Source of the DNA: a bacterium
GTDB taxonomy: Bacteria; Zhuqueibacterota; Zhuqueibacteria; Residuimicrobiales; Residuimicrobiaceae
Assembly: GCA_029565685.1 (NCBI GenBank)
Contig: JAKQNR010000006.1
Span: forward strand, 124,001-188,000
Direction of reading: 5' to 3'
Length of the DNA: 64,000 nucleotides
Program-made: the position numbers and the translations under genes
Shown here: in pieces, positions 1-8,855 of the stretch
Layout of the letters: the number at the start of each line of letters is the position of its first letter
How positions within the stretch are numbered: position 1 is the first letter of the stretch
Notes under the pieces: model-generated
The model's input: only the letters and a program-made list of their open reading frames with translations
Database searches by the model: none
Told to the model about the DNA's origin: nothing

Positions 1-3000
1 TATGATAGAAATAGATGCCCGCGGCCACCGGAATGTGCTGCTCGTTTTTCCCGTCCCAGACCACGGTATGCTGTCCTGCCGCGGCATTGCCGTGATAGAG
101 CAAGCGGACGCGGCGCCCGAGCAGATCATAGACAGCGATTTGAACCTCTTTCTCATAAGGCAGGTCAAACCGGATCGTGGTGATCGGATTGAAGGGATTT
201 GGATAATTGCTGAGCAGATTCACCGACTCTGGCAAAGTGCTGGGCTGCGCCCCTCCCTCGGTATACCCGCCGCCCAGAGAGGAGGGAACCTCGCTCTCGC
301 GGATCAAGACCACATACATCATCTGCGCACCGCGGCTGCCGACCGCTGCATTGCCGCCCAGCACCAGACGGCCGGAGGGAAAATACCCTTCCCATAGACG
401 CAGACGATCGCCGCTCTCAGAAACGCCGAGGAACTGCTCGGTTTTTTGAAAATGGGCATCCAGCCAGTTCGGCGCTGACTGCGCTTCATCGTCGTAGGCC
501 ACATACACCAGAGCGGATTTGCTCAGTTGAATGACCATGAAGCGGTTGTCGGACATGGTGCGGTCGTTATTGGCAGTCATGATCAATTTGGCCTGCAGCA
601 GATCCTTCGGCACAGAGGTGATCACGTAGTTGCGATCCACATAGTACAGCCTTCCCACATCCGCATAGGAGATCATCGCCTCAGCCACGCCGTCCACTTT
701 GATCTCCAGAGTGGGCATATAGGTGTACGCCATCACCGCAGGTCCCATGGCGGCGCCGGCAGCCGTGCTTTTAATGCCGCTCACGGTCAGCGTATAGGCT
801 TTACCGGACTGATGCCGGGCGGTCTCCAGCAGAACCTGATTGGGCTCACTCTGCCACTCTGCGGAGAGGACGGCCAGGTTTTCGCTGATGGTGTAATTGC
901 GCCGCGTCTCTGCGGAAATTTTCTCCACCGCCTGGGAAAAGGTGACGCGGATCAGATTCTCTCCTTCGATCTCCACTTTGCTCAATTTGGGCGCAGCGGA
1001 TTCATCCTGCTGCAGCGTGTAAAAGAACGGAACATTCGCCTTGATGAGCAGATCCGGACGATCCCAGCGCGGAATATCGTTGACGATCAGCGAATAAATG
1101 CGGCCCGGAACATGACTCGAAGTGCGCAGCTGCACCTGGGTCTGCGAACCATCCAGTTTGGCGCTCTGTACGGCGACCGGGCCCTGGATGGTGTAATGGG
1201 CCGGATTTTCCGCCTGCGTTTTGTCCACCTTCATATCGAACACCACCCACAGCTCGGTGGGCGTGGAGGAATACACATGAGTCACCGCCGGCGTCCGCTC
1301 CAGAGTCCAATCGCCGAAAGTGAAAGTGTAGGCGCTGTTGGCCGCTATGCGATTGCCCATTCCATCCATGACCTGGTTAACCGTGATCACATAGATTCTG
1401 CCCGGCTGCAGCACGCTGGTTTCCAGCTCGACCGCATGACCGGCGGATCCCGCTTTTACGGATTTGATTTCCGCCGAGTGGTTGAGGCTGTAATGGTCTG
1501 GATCCAGCGCCGTGACAGGCTCCACCGTCTCGCTGAAGACGACCTCCAGATGCTGAATGTCCTTGACGCGCACCGAAGCGATGGTGGGAGCAAGCCCGTC
1601 GCTGGGTTCATACAGATAGGAATAGCTGCTGTTGACGGCGATGACGTTGCCCGCCGATTCATCCTTGACCGCATTGATTCGCAACACATATAGCTTCTGC
1701 GCTTGATGGGCGCTGGTGTGCAGATGGACGATGCTGCGGCTCGCATCCAGGGACGCGCTCTGGACCTCCACGCCGCCGCTGATGCTATAGTTGGACGCCT
1801 GATTGGCAGAAGCGGCGGTCACGCGCTCATTAAACAACACGTCCAGATTCTGTCCGTCGATCACCTTCACCAGCGTGATCACCGGCCCCACCGCATCCGC
1901 AGCTTCGTACACATAGCTGTACGAGCTGTTGGGCTGAATGAGATTGCGCTGGCCGGTTGCATCGAAAATGTTGCTGATCGTCAAAAGATAGATCTTGTTG
2001 GGTTCGTGCACCGTGGTCTGCAGGAGCACCCGCGTGCCGGATTCATCCAGCGCGGCGGATTTGACCGCGGCGCCGCGATTGAGCACATAATTGGCCACCG
2101 CCTGACTGCTCGCCTTTTCCACCGGCTTGCTGAACACAACCTGCAGGGTGGTGGCGGTCATCGGTTTGACCTCGACAATGGTCGGACCGGCGTTGGCCTC
2201 GGTCACATCATAGACATAGGCGTAGGAACTGTTGAGAGCGATCGGATTCCCCTGGCCAGAGACATCGCGCACATGGCTGATCTGCAGCACATAAAGCTGG
2301 CCGGAGACATGGGGCGTGGTCTCCAATTGCACGCTTTTCCCATCGGCGGTCAGGTTCGCAGAATAGACGCGCACGTTGTTGCTGATCTGATAATTTCCCG
2401 GTTCTTCCGCATAGCGCGCATCCACCTGCTCGCTGAAGGTCACCAGGACATGGGTGAAATCTGTGATCACGACCTTGGCGATAGTCGGACCAAGTTCGTC
2501 GGCCGGTACGAACAGGTAGGAAAAAGGGCTGCCGCTGGCGATCGGGTTCTTGCGGTCGCTGCGGTCGCACACGCCGGCGACCGTCAACACATAAAGCTGG
2601 TTGGCGCTGTGATCGCTGGTCTGAAGCCGCAGAACCTGACCGGATGGATCCAGCTCCGCGGACGCCACCTGAACTCCCCCGCTGATCTGATAATGGGAGA
2701 TGGTCTCCGCGCTGGCTTCATCCACCGGTTCATTGAACATGATTTCCACACGATCGCGAGCCACCGCGTTCACCAGCGTCATCACTGGACCGGTGACGTC
2801 GCCGGGATCATACTGATAGGTGTAGCTGCTGCCATCGGGGATTTTATTTTTTCGCGAAGAGCGGTCCGTTACCTGAGTTACAGTCACTCTGTAGGCGATG
2901 CCGCCCACATGTTCGCTGGTGGTCAACTGCACACGCCGGCCGTCCTCGGACAGCATTACGCCTCTAACCTGCACGCCGTCGCTGAGGCTGTAACAGCCGA

Positions 3001-3718
3001 TCGTTTCGGCGCCGGTCTCCTCCAGCGGTTCGCTGAAATAAAGCTGCAGCCGCGTGGCGGATTCCAGCGTCGCCAGATTGAGAACCGGCGGCGTGGTATC
3101 GCTGTCCTCGACGCCCAGGGCGTAGGTGATCTGAGTCCCTGCTGCGATCACATTAGCCGGCAACGCCCGATCGGCGACATCATGGACAGAGAGCGTATAG
3201 GTGGAACCGGCAGCGTGTTCCGCGGTCGTGATCAGAACCGTCTTGCCGTCGCTCTGCAGCTTGACGCTCTGGACCGCGATCGCCGGTTCGATGCGATAAT
3301 GGGCGGGGTCGGTCGCGCTGCCGGGATCGATGGGTTCGCTGAACACCAGCAGCAGTTCGGTGCGGCTGAGCGGCGTAACGCTGGACAGCGCCGGCGCCTG
3401 CCCATCGCCAAGGGTGAGGTTGATCTCTTGGCTGAAACTGCTTTCATTTCCCGCCCGGTCGTAGGCGGTCACGCAGAGAAAATAGGGCGTACCCTCCGAA
3501 AGATCCTGAATCACCGTATTGGTCGCTGGACCCACATCGATGGTTTTCGTATACACTCGGGATTTAGTTCCCACATGCACCTTGTAGCCGGCCAGATCCG
3601 CCTCCGAGTTGGCCAACCATTGCAGCTTGAGTCCAGCGGCCTGACACCAGGCGGTTGCCAAGAAAAAGAAAAAAAGAAAATGAACCCTATGTCCGTAACG
3701 ATGCAACATCCTGTTCAC
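1..3718 (-). CDS. Giant secreted protein: FN3, nine SbsA-like Ig repeats, FlgD-like C-terminal domain (3' end beyond window)
   Basis: I translated this frame by hand; it is open from about 3718 to the left edge (about 1239 codons) and has no stop in the window. It begins with a hydrophobic signal segment (HFLFFFFLATAWCQA), then a fibronectin-III-like domain (to about residue 105). Nine tandem repeats of about 95-100 residues follow, each with the pattern (G/A)P.(I/L)..V.....T.L.V.FSE.V...(S/A)........Y.(I/L)......V.SA.L......V.L.TS.H..G..Y.L.V..V.D......I....Y.Y, which fits the SbsA Ig-like family. A unique region of about 160 residues precedes NYPNPFNPITT and the FlgD-like tail, which is cut at the edge within AGIYFYH. 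The GTG at 3718 is preferred because GAGGA lies 5 nt upstream; an in-frame ATG is at 3709. It is probably a surface or secreted adhesin or structural protein; its ligand is unknown. It follows the FN3/FlgD gene at 3928-4530. Confidence 0.85.
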   Translation of the reverse strand, partial: MNRMLHRYGHRVHFLFFFFLATAWCQAAGLKLQWLANSEADLAGYKVHVGTKSRVYTKTIDVGPATNTVIQDLSEGTPYFLCVTAYDRAGNESSFSQEINLTLGDGQAPALSSVTPLSRTELLLVFSEPIDPGSATDPAHYRIEPAIAVQSVKLQSDGKTVLITTAEHAAGSTYTLSVHDVADRALPANVIAAGTQITYALGVEDSDTTPPVLNLATLESATRLQLYFSEPLEETGAETIGCYSLSDGVQVRGVMLSEDGRRVQLTTSEHVGGIAYRVTVTQVTDRSSRKNKIPDGSSYTYQYDPGDVTGPVMTLVNAVARDRVEIMFNEPVDEASAETISHYQISGGVQVASAELDPSGQVLRLQTSDHSANQLYVLTVAGVCDRSDRKNPIASGSPFSYLFVPADELGPTIAKVVITDFTHVLVTFSEQVDARYAEEPGNYQISNNVRVYSANLTADGKSVQLETTPHVSGQLYVLQISHVRDVSGQGNPIALNSSYAYVYDVTEANAGPTIVEVKPMTATTLQVVFSKPVEKASSQAVANYVLNRGAAVKSAALDESGTRVLLQTTVHEPNKIYLLTISNIFDATGQRNLIQPNSSYSYVYEAADAVGPVITLVKVIDGQNLDVLFNERVTAASANQASNYSISGGVEVQSASLDASRSIVHLHTSAHQAQKLYVLRINAVKDESAGNVIAVNSSYSYLYEPSDGLAPTIASVRVKDIQHLEVVFSETVEPVTALDPDHYSLNHSAEIKSVKAGSAGHAVELETSVLQPGRIYVITVNQVMDGMGNRIAANSAYTFTFGDWTLERTPAVTHVYSSTPTELWVVFDMKVDKTQAENPAHYTIQGPVAVQSAKLDGSQTQVQLRTSSHVPGRIYSLIVNDIPRWDRPDLLIKANVPFFYTLQQDESAAPKLSKVEIEGENLIRVTFSQAVEKISAETRRNYTISENLAVLSAEWQSEPNQVLLETARHQSGKAYTLTVSGIKSTAAGAAMGPAVMAYTYMPTLEIKVDGVAEAMISYADVGRLYYVDRNYVITSVPKDLLQAKLIMTANNDRTMSDNRFMVIQLSKSALVYVAYDDEAQSAPNWLDAHFQKTEQFLGVSESGDRLRLWEGYFPSGRLVLGGNAAVGSRGAQMMYVVLIRESEVPSSLGGGYTEGGAQPSTLPESVNLLSNYPNPFNPITTIRFDLPYEKEVQIAVYDLLGRRVRLLYHGNAAAGQHTVVWDGKNEQHIPVAAGIYFYH

Positions 3719-3927
3719 GATTCCTCACTTGAGACACATTCGCCCCGATCCAGCGCTTGAGTGGTTTCAGCAAAATTTAGTTCAATTTTCGTGCCAGGAT
3801 TTTTACAGCAAAATAGATAGGTTTTACAATAGATTAGAGAACCGTCCGCGGTAAAAAGCGACAAGACAGATGACAAGAATGAGAATGGAATTACAGAAAG
3901 GAAATTCACGAAAGAGTGCAAATCGGA

Positions 3928-4530
3928 TCAACGGATCAGCGAGACCGTGCGGGTGAGATACTTCCAGCCGGTTTGAAATCGGTAAAAGTATACAGAGGAA
4001 GGCAAGAGATTCTGACGGTCGTCGCGGCCGTCCCAGAGAAACACATGCCGGCCGGCAGCGCCCGGCCCGTCGTACAGCGTGCGCACCTTTTGCCCCAGCG
4101 TGTTGTACACCGAGAGCGTGAACGGAGCGGTTTCCGGAGCGGCCAGCTCGATGGTGGAAACCTCTCCCGAACGAAAGGGGTTTGGATAACCGCAGAGCAG
4201 GTCCCACTGCTGCGGCAATAGGATGTGGCCGGAGGTGTCGCCGATGACCGCGGAAGCCTCAACGGAAAACAGGCTCTCATTGCCCCAGTGATCCACTGCA
4301 GTGATCGCACAGTAATAGCGCAGTCCATTGCGCACATCGCTGATTTCATAGTACGGGTTGTTGCCGGCTTCGGCATGGAAGGTGTACTGCTTGGAGGAAA
4401 AACCCCAGTGTACGCGATAACCCAAAAGGTTATCCTCTTTCACCGGGTCCCAGCTGATCCGCAGGGTGGTGGCAAAGGCCGTGAAAGGAAGTGTCAACAC
4501 AACCAGGGCAAGAAAAAAAAACCGTCTCAT
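3928..4530 (-). CDS. Small exported protein: FN3 domain plus FlgD-like C-terminal domain
   Basis: A 200-residue product. The ATG at 4530 is chosen because it opens directly on a signal peptide (MRRFFFLALVVLTLPFTAFA), whereas the earlier in-frame start at 4599 would overlap the upstream gene and put 23 non-signal residues in front. A single FN3-like domain (residues 22-95, ISWDPVKEDNLLGYRVHWG) is followed by a FlgD-like C-terminal domain starting at CGYPNPFRSG and ending SVYFYRFQTG. Nothing else is present, so it is essentially one Ig-type module plus the tail. Its FN3 closely resembles the N-terminus of the giant gene 209 nt downstream, which suggests the pair arose by duplication and divergence. 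Catalytic residues are not seen; a structural or accessory surface role is inferred. Confidence 0.85.
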   Translation of the reverse strand: MRRFFFLALVVLTLPFTAFATTLRISWDPVKEDNLLGYRVHWGFSSKQYTFHAEAGNNPYYEISDVRNGLRYYCAITAVDHWGNESLFSVEASAVIGDTSGHILLPQQWDLLCGYPNPFRSGEVSTIELAAPETAPFTLSVYNTLGQKVRTLYDGPGAAGRHVFLWDGRDDRQNLLPSSVYFYRFQTGWKYLTRTVSLIR

Positions 4531-4577
4531 GTTATTCCGTATCGTTCCTTGTAATGAAATCCGATCCCTGATCGTGC

Positions 4578-5663
4578 TCAGACGACATTTTTCCGCCACC
4601 CGGCATAAGCGATGCCGAGTTGAGAGACTTTATAATTCAGGGCGCGCGGCGAGATGCCCAACAGTTCAGCGGCGTCTTTTTGAATCCATTTCGACCGCTC
4701 CAGGGCGATGTTGACAGCCATGCGTTCAAGCTCTTCCAGCCGCAGCGACGGCAAAGACGGTCCGCGTTCCTCACGGCGACGGTCGCGTCCACCTGCGGCG
4801 AAATAATCTTTTCCCGTGAGCGCCAGATCTTTCGGGGTGATATCCTCGCCGCTGTTGGTCACCAGCACCGCCCGTTCGATCAAATTGCGCAGCTCACGGA
4901 TATTTCCCGGCCAGGAATGATTGGCTAGCAACTCCATGGCCTCTGCGGTAAAATTGCCGATATTTTTTTTTAACTCGGCGGCGAATTTTTTCTTGAAATA
5001 GTCCGCCAGCAGCGGCACATCCTCGCGCCGTTCACGCAGGGGCGGAATCTGAACGGTCACCACATTGAGGCGATAGTACAGATCCGGACGAAACCGGCCG
5101 CTTTCGATCTCCTGCCAAAGGTCCTTGTTGGTGGCGGCGATGATGCGCACGTCGACACGGATCACCTTCTGGCCGCCGATGCGGGTAAAACTCTGCTCCT
5201 GCAGCACGCGGAGAATTTTAGCCTGGGTGGTCGGATGCATGTCGCCGATCTCATCCAGAAACAGAGTGCCGCCGTCGGCCTGTTCAAACTTGCCGATGTG
5301 GGTGGTCACCGCGCCGGTGAACGCACCGCGGTCATGGCCGAACAACTCGCTTTCCAGCAGATGCTCGGGAATAGCGGCGCAATTGACCGTGACATACGGT
5401 TTGTCGGCCCGCAATGAAAGGGCCTGAATGGCGCCGGCGATCAACTCCTTGCCTGAACCCGTTTCCCCCTGGATCAAAACCGACGCATTGCTCACCGCCA
5501 CTTTGTTGATCAGAGAGTAGATTTTTTGGATCTCTGGGGACTTGCTCAGTTTGGGGTAGTATAACTCAAAACCGGAGAAATGGGTTTGGGATTTAGGCTT
5601 GATCTGTTCTAATAGATCATAATCCAGTTCTTCGATGTCTATCTCACCCAAGGTTTCAAACAT
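4578..5663 (-). CDS. Sigma-54-dependent activator (AAA+ plus Fis HTH, no receiver domain)
   Basis: 361 residues. Walker A GETGSGKE (66-73), the sigma-54 contact loop GAFTGA (113-118), Walker B GGTLFLDEIGD (131-141), sensor-2 WPGNIREL (251-258) and a C-terminal Fis-type helix-turn-helix (about 318-361, ending DAAELLGISPRALNYKVSQLGI) make this a bacterial enhancer-binding protein. The N-terminal 45 residues are too short for a receiver, GAF or PAS module, so the architecture is PspF-like and activity would be controlled in trans or by expression. The ATG at 5663 has a strong Shine-Dalgarno (AGAGGTGAGG); the longer in-frame start at 5747 would read through a candidate sigma-54 promoter. The next genes downstream on the same strand encode the two FN3/FlgD-tail proteins, which are candidate targets. 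Confidence 0.93.
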   Translation of the reverse strand: MFETLGEIDIEELDYDLLEQIKPKSQTHFSGFELYYPKLSKSPEIQKIYSLINKVAVSNASVLIQGETGSGKELIAGAIQALSLRADKPYVTVNCAAIPEHLLESELFGHDRGAFTGAVTTHIGKFEQADGGTLFLDEIGDMHPTTQAKILRVLQEQSFTRIGGQKVIRVDVRIIAATNKDLWQEIESGRFRPDLYYRLNVVTVQIPPLRERREDVPLLADYFKKKFAAELKKNIGNFTAEAMELLANHSWPGNIRELRNLIERAVLVTNSGEDITPKDLALTGKDYFAAGGRDRRREERGPSLPSLRLEELERMAVNIALERSKWIQKDAAELLGISPRALNYKVSQLGIAYAGWRKNVV

Positions 5664-5711
5664 GACGACCTCACCTCTTTGCGCCCCACCCGTATTTTTC
5701 AATAAATCATA

Positions 5712-5728
5712 AGCAAATTTTTTGCCAA
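5712..5728 (-). promoter_or_regulatory. Candidate sigma-54 (-24/-12) promoter for the activator gene
   Basis: On the minus strand the sequence TTGGCAAAAAATTTGCT carries the invariant GG and GC dinucleotides with exactly 10 nt between them, as in the consensus TTGGCACGNNNNTTGCW. The -12 element would start transcription near 5701, about 38 nt upstream of the ATG at 5663. It lies inside the artificially extended N-terminus of the activator reading frame, which supports the shorter start. The A-rich spacer means a chance match is possible. Confidence 0.5.
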
Positions 5729-5889
5729 AAAATCCGAGAAAACACAAAAAATGCTTCCAATAATATCAAAGGGTTATCTCTTGAACTGTCTCGGCCGTGC
5801 CTCGCTTGTCCCGGTTCGTCAGCCAAAGAATGGCTTAGAATAATCCGCTTGTATTGTTTCCGAACACCTGTAAACGGCTTTGGGGCTGA

Positions 5890-6753
5890 CTAGCTGCGAC
5901 GGGACACAAGATGCTGCTGCAGCCGGTGGACGAGTTGACGATAACTGCGCACCGATTGCAGTGCCGGGGGCAGAGAAGGCCGGTAAGCGGCAAACTCCTG
6001 AATGAAATTCGGTAAATCCAGTTTCGCTTCTTCCAACACTGGGTTATTTTGAAACAGCTGTTCCGGTGTGCCGTCAAAGATCACGCTGCCGGCTGATAGC
6101 ACCAGTACACGCTGCGCAATCTCGGCGACCAGATCCATGTGGTGGGTGATGAAAACCGGCGTGGTCCCCCGGCTGACCAGGGATTCAAGGATGGCGGATA
6201 TGCTCTGTACGCCGACTGGATCCAGGCCTGCGGTGGGCTCGTCCAGAATAATCATCTCCGGCTGCATGGCCAGGACGCCGGCGATAGCGACCTTGCGCTT
6301 CTCTCCCTCGCTCAGACGAAAAGGCGAGCGGCCGGCAAAGGCATCAGCCTCCAGCCCGGTCAGCGTCAGGGCGTTGCGCACGCGAAGATCGATCTCTTCA
6401 GCGCCCAGCCCGAGGTTGGTTGGCCCAAAGGCCACATCGCGATACACAGTCTCCTCAAACAGTTGCGCTTCGGGAAACTGGAACACGAGTCCGATGCGGC
6501 GCCGCAACGCGGTCAGTGAGTATTTTTTGCTATGAATATCAGCCCCATCCACCAAAACGCGGCCACGGGTCGGCCGGAGCAAGCCGGTGAAATGTTGGAT
6601 CAGGGTGGTCTTGCCGGAACCGCTGGGACCGACAATGGCCGTGCACTCGTTTTCAGCCAAGGTAAACGTCACATCACGCAGAACCGACGCCGAAGAAGCG
6701 GCGATGCCCGTGTAATGAAAAGAAACTCTCTCCAGACTCAGCTCAAGACTCAT
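5890..6753 (-). CDS. ABC transporter ATPase of the EcfA/CbiO type
   Basis: 287 residues. Walker A GPSGSGKT (42-49), a Q-loop inside LVFQFPEAQLFEETVYRDV (89-107), signature LSEGEKRKVAIAG (148-160) and Walker B MIILDEPTAGLD (167-178) are intact. The segment after the Q-loop is typical of energy-coupling-factor ATPases (vitamin, nickel or cobalt uptake). The ATG at 6753 is preferred over one at 6792 because it gives the conserved MSLELSLERVSFHY start; it overlaps the dGTPase stop by 11 nt. No EcfT-like transmembrane gene or substrate-binding S component lies next to it, so it is an orphan here and its substrate cannot be inferred. The last 50 residues, rich in arginine and leucine, form an extra C-terminal tail. 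Confidence 0.88.
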   Translation of the reverse strand: MSLELSLERVSFHYTGIAASSASVLRDVTFTLAENECTAIVGPSGSGKTTLIQHFTGLLRPTRGRVLVDGADIHSKKYSLTALRRRIGLVFQFPEAQLFEETVYRDVAFGPTNLGLGAEEIDLRVRNALTLTGLEADAFAGRSPFRLSEGEKRKVAIAGVLAMQPEMIILDEPTAGLDPVGVQSISAILESLVSRGTTPVFITHHMDLVAEIAQRVLVLSAGSVIFDGTPEQLFQNNPVLEEAKLDLPNFIQEFAAYRPSLPPALQSVRSYRQLVHRLQQHLVSRRS

Positions 6754-8002
6754 GCAAAACGCTCTCAATCCTGGTGTATTCAGTTTCAGCAAAATGGTCG
6801 CTCATGCCCGCGATATAATCGCAGATGGCTCTGAGAAAAATATGCCACTCTCGTTGCGGAAGCGAGGCGGCGTTTCCATCGTCGGGTAACGGCAGCGTTT
6901 GCAGCCGCCAGGCCGGCAGCAATTGCGGCGTTCGATAATAGGCCTTGAACAGCGTGCGGATGACGTCCACCGCCCGGTCGTCGCTGTGCCGCTCCACGGT
7001 GGTGCGAATGACGTAGCGGTCGATGAAATGATCCAGCTCCTCTTGCAGGGGATGGACCTGGTCGCTGAACCAGGCCATCAGCGTATGAAATTCCTTGCCG
7101 GTCGCGCCCGACTCGCTGACGCGTCGCTGTGTTTCCCGCTGCACATCTGTCACCAGAAAATTGATCAGACTGCGGATGGAATGATTGCGTTGTAGAAAGT
7201 CATGCGCCGGAACGGGTTGTCCTGGCGGCGAAGCCGCCTCCACCCTCTTCATAATGTCCAGTTCGCGCACCTGGCGCAGCGTGACGTATTGCGCGCGAAT
7301 GCCGTCCTCCAGATCATGGGTGCGCTGCGCAATCTCATCGCTGACCGCCACCAGTTGACCTTCCAACGTGGCGGCAGGATCCTGCTCATACTGCAGACCC
7401 TCAAGATGGAAATCAGGATAGCTGATATCGCTGCGGCGCAGACGGGTGTGTTTCAGCAGCCCTTCGCGCACTGCGGCGGTGAGATTCAGTCCTTCCCAAT
7501 TGTATTTTTTTTCAATCACATCCACCACCCGCAGGCTCTGGTAATTGTGCTTGTAGCCGCCGGCGGCGACGCCGGAGGGCAGAACTCCATCCAAGTCATC
7601 TCGGCCGCTCATGATCTTATGCAGAACGATCTCGCCCACATGGCCGAAGGGCGTATGTCCGAGGTCATGGCCCAGTGCGATCGCTTCGGTCAAATCTTCA
7701 TTGAGACCCAGGCTGCGCGCCAGAGTGCGGCTGAGCTGCGCCACTTCCAGCGTGTGCGTCAATCGCGTGCGATAGTGGTCGCCAGATTGAGTAAGAAAAA
7801 CCTGACGCTTGTGTTTCAGGCGGCGGAAAGCCCGGGAGTGAATGATGCGATCGCGGTCGCGCTGAAAAGCCGTGCGATAGGGATGCTCGGGTTCGGAATA
7901 GCGCCGCGTACGGTGATAGTCCTCACTCTTGGCTGCCAGCGGTGATAGCGAATGCCTTTCCTGCGCCTCTAAGAACAGCCGATCGCGTATTTCAAAATTC
8001 AT
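6743..8002 (-). CDS. dGTP triphosphohydrolase-like HD-domain hydrolase
   Basis: 419 residues from the ATG at 8002, giving MNFEIRDRLFLEAQERHSLS; the frame extends to 8101, but that would add 33 atypical residues overlapping the upstream gene. The motifs RDRDRIIHSRAFRRLKHKRQ, H-T-H around RLTHTLEVAQLSR (80-92) and the metal site GHDLGHTPFGH (111-121) identify the deoxyguanosinetriphosphate triphosphohydrolase-like family, which hydrolyses dNTPs to nucleosides and triphosphate in nucleotide-pool control. Its start overlaps the DUF2520 gene by 11 nt and its stop overlaps the EcfA gene by 11 nt, so translation is probably coupled. Whether it prefers dGTP is not predictable from sequence. Confidence 0.9.
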   Translation of the reverse strand: MNFEIRDRLFLEAQERHSLSPLAAKSEDYHRTRRYSEPEHPYRTAFQRDRDRIIHSRAFRRLKHKRQVFLTQSGDHYRTRLTHTLEVAQLSRTLARSLGLNEDLTEAIALGHDLGHTPFGHVGEIVLHKIMSGRDDLDGVLPSGVAAGGYKHNYQSLRVVDVIEKKYNWEGLNLTAAVREGLLKHTRLRRSDISYPDFHLEGLQYEQDPAATLEGQLVAVSDEIAQRTHDLEDGIRAQYVTLRQVRELDIMKRVEAASPPGQPVPAHDFLQRNHSIRSLINFLVTDVQRETQRRVSESGATGKEFHTLMAWFSDQVHPLQEELDHFIDRYVIRTTVERHSDDRAVDVIRTLFKAYYRTPQLLPAWRLQTLPLPDDGNAASLPQREWHIFLRAICDYIAGMSDHFAETEYTRIESVLHES

Positions 8003-8855
8003 CGGAAAACAGCTCTTCCATTCTGGATAAATCTGCTTCAGCGGATTGCTGCCGCGCCACGGCGAGCAACCGACGGCCGAGATGCTTGTATATGGGTACA
8101 AACTGCGGGAATCCGGTTTTTATTTCCTGCAGATGGTGTCGCACGGTGTCAACATCATTGCGCACCACCGGTCCGGTCAACGCCTGCGCAGGGCCTTGCT
8201 GCAGAATGTGGTCAAGAGTCGATCGCCACAACGGCGCCATGATCTCCAGCGAATCGATGCCGGCCTGTTTTAAAACCTCTTCCACCATGGAAGCCAGCCC
8301 AACGAAATAATTGGAGGCCAGAACACAGGCGATATGATATAAAAGTTTTTTTTCCGGTGCGAGAAAAAAATAGCGGCCCGAGACACTTTCGATCACTGGG
8401 ATCAAACGCTGCAACGCAGACGGATCGCCCTGAAGCGCGAAAGGGATGTCCTTGAACGCCCGGCGGCCGGCGGAAGCAGAAGAAAAAGAAGCCAAAGGAT
8501 GGCAGGAGGCGAGCCGTTTCGTTTGACCGGCCAAAGGCGACAGTGCGTCAGCCGTCAAGCTTCCGGAAAGATGGCAGACCACGGCCTCTGCGCTGATCCT
8601 GGAGGCGTTCGCCAGTTGCTGCGCCGCTTCTTGGATGCGGCTGTCCGGCGTCGCAATGAAGACCAGCGTCAGATCCGCAGGCAACGTTTCTACGGTGCGA
8701 ACGATCCCTCTTTTCCGGCAACGATTTGCGCACCTGGCTGCAGCCTGTTGATCGGCATCCACCACAGCCACAAGCTGATGGCCGGCGTGCTGCAGGGCTA
8801 ATGCCAGAGCGGCGCCCACCCTGCCGACGCCGAGGATGGCTATTCTTTCTGGCAT
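7992..8855 (-). CDS. Rossmann-fold / DUF2520 domain protein
   Basis: 287 residues. An N-terminal NAD(P)-binding Rossmann motif (ILGVGRVGAALALAL, residues 6-20) is followed by LVFIATPDSRI and CHLSGSL (the NAD-domain core), then a mostly helical C-terminal domain including YHIACVLASNYFVGLASM and LTGPVVRNDVDTV, as in the Rossmann-like plus DUF2520 family. Members resemble 6-phosphogluconate or ketopantoate reductase folds, but I know of no settled activity. It overlaps the MEMO-like gene by 16 nt and the dGTPase gene by 11 nt. A reductase or dehydrogenase function is inferred from fold only. Confidence 0.85.
   Translation of the reverse strand: MPERIAILGVGRVGAALALALQHAGHQLVAVVDADQQAAARCANRCRKRGIVRTVETLPADLTLVFIATPDSRIQEAAQQLANASRISAEAVVCHLSGSLTADALSPLAGQTKRLASCHPLASFSSASAGRRAFKDIPFALQGDPSALQRLIPVIESVSGRYFFLAPEKKLLYHIACVLASNYFVGLASMVEEVLKQAGIDSLEIMAPLWRSTLDHILQQGPAQALTGPVVRNDVDTVRHHLQEIKTGFPQFVPIYKHLGRRLLAVARQQSAEADLSRMEELFSDEF

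Noticed and set aside
1703-3760. Plus-strand open frame of 685 codons, and a similar one at 527-1693
   Set aside because: They are the frame directly opposite the giant minus-strand gene. Their translations are rich in H, R, G and I with no domain, and the opposite strand has a signal peptide, FN3, repeats and a FlgD tail.
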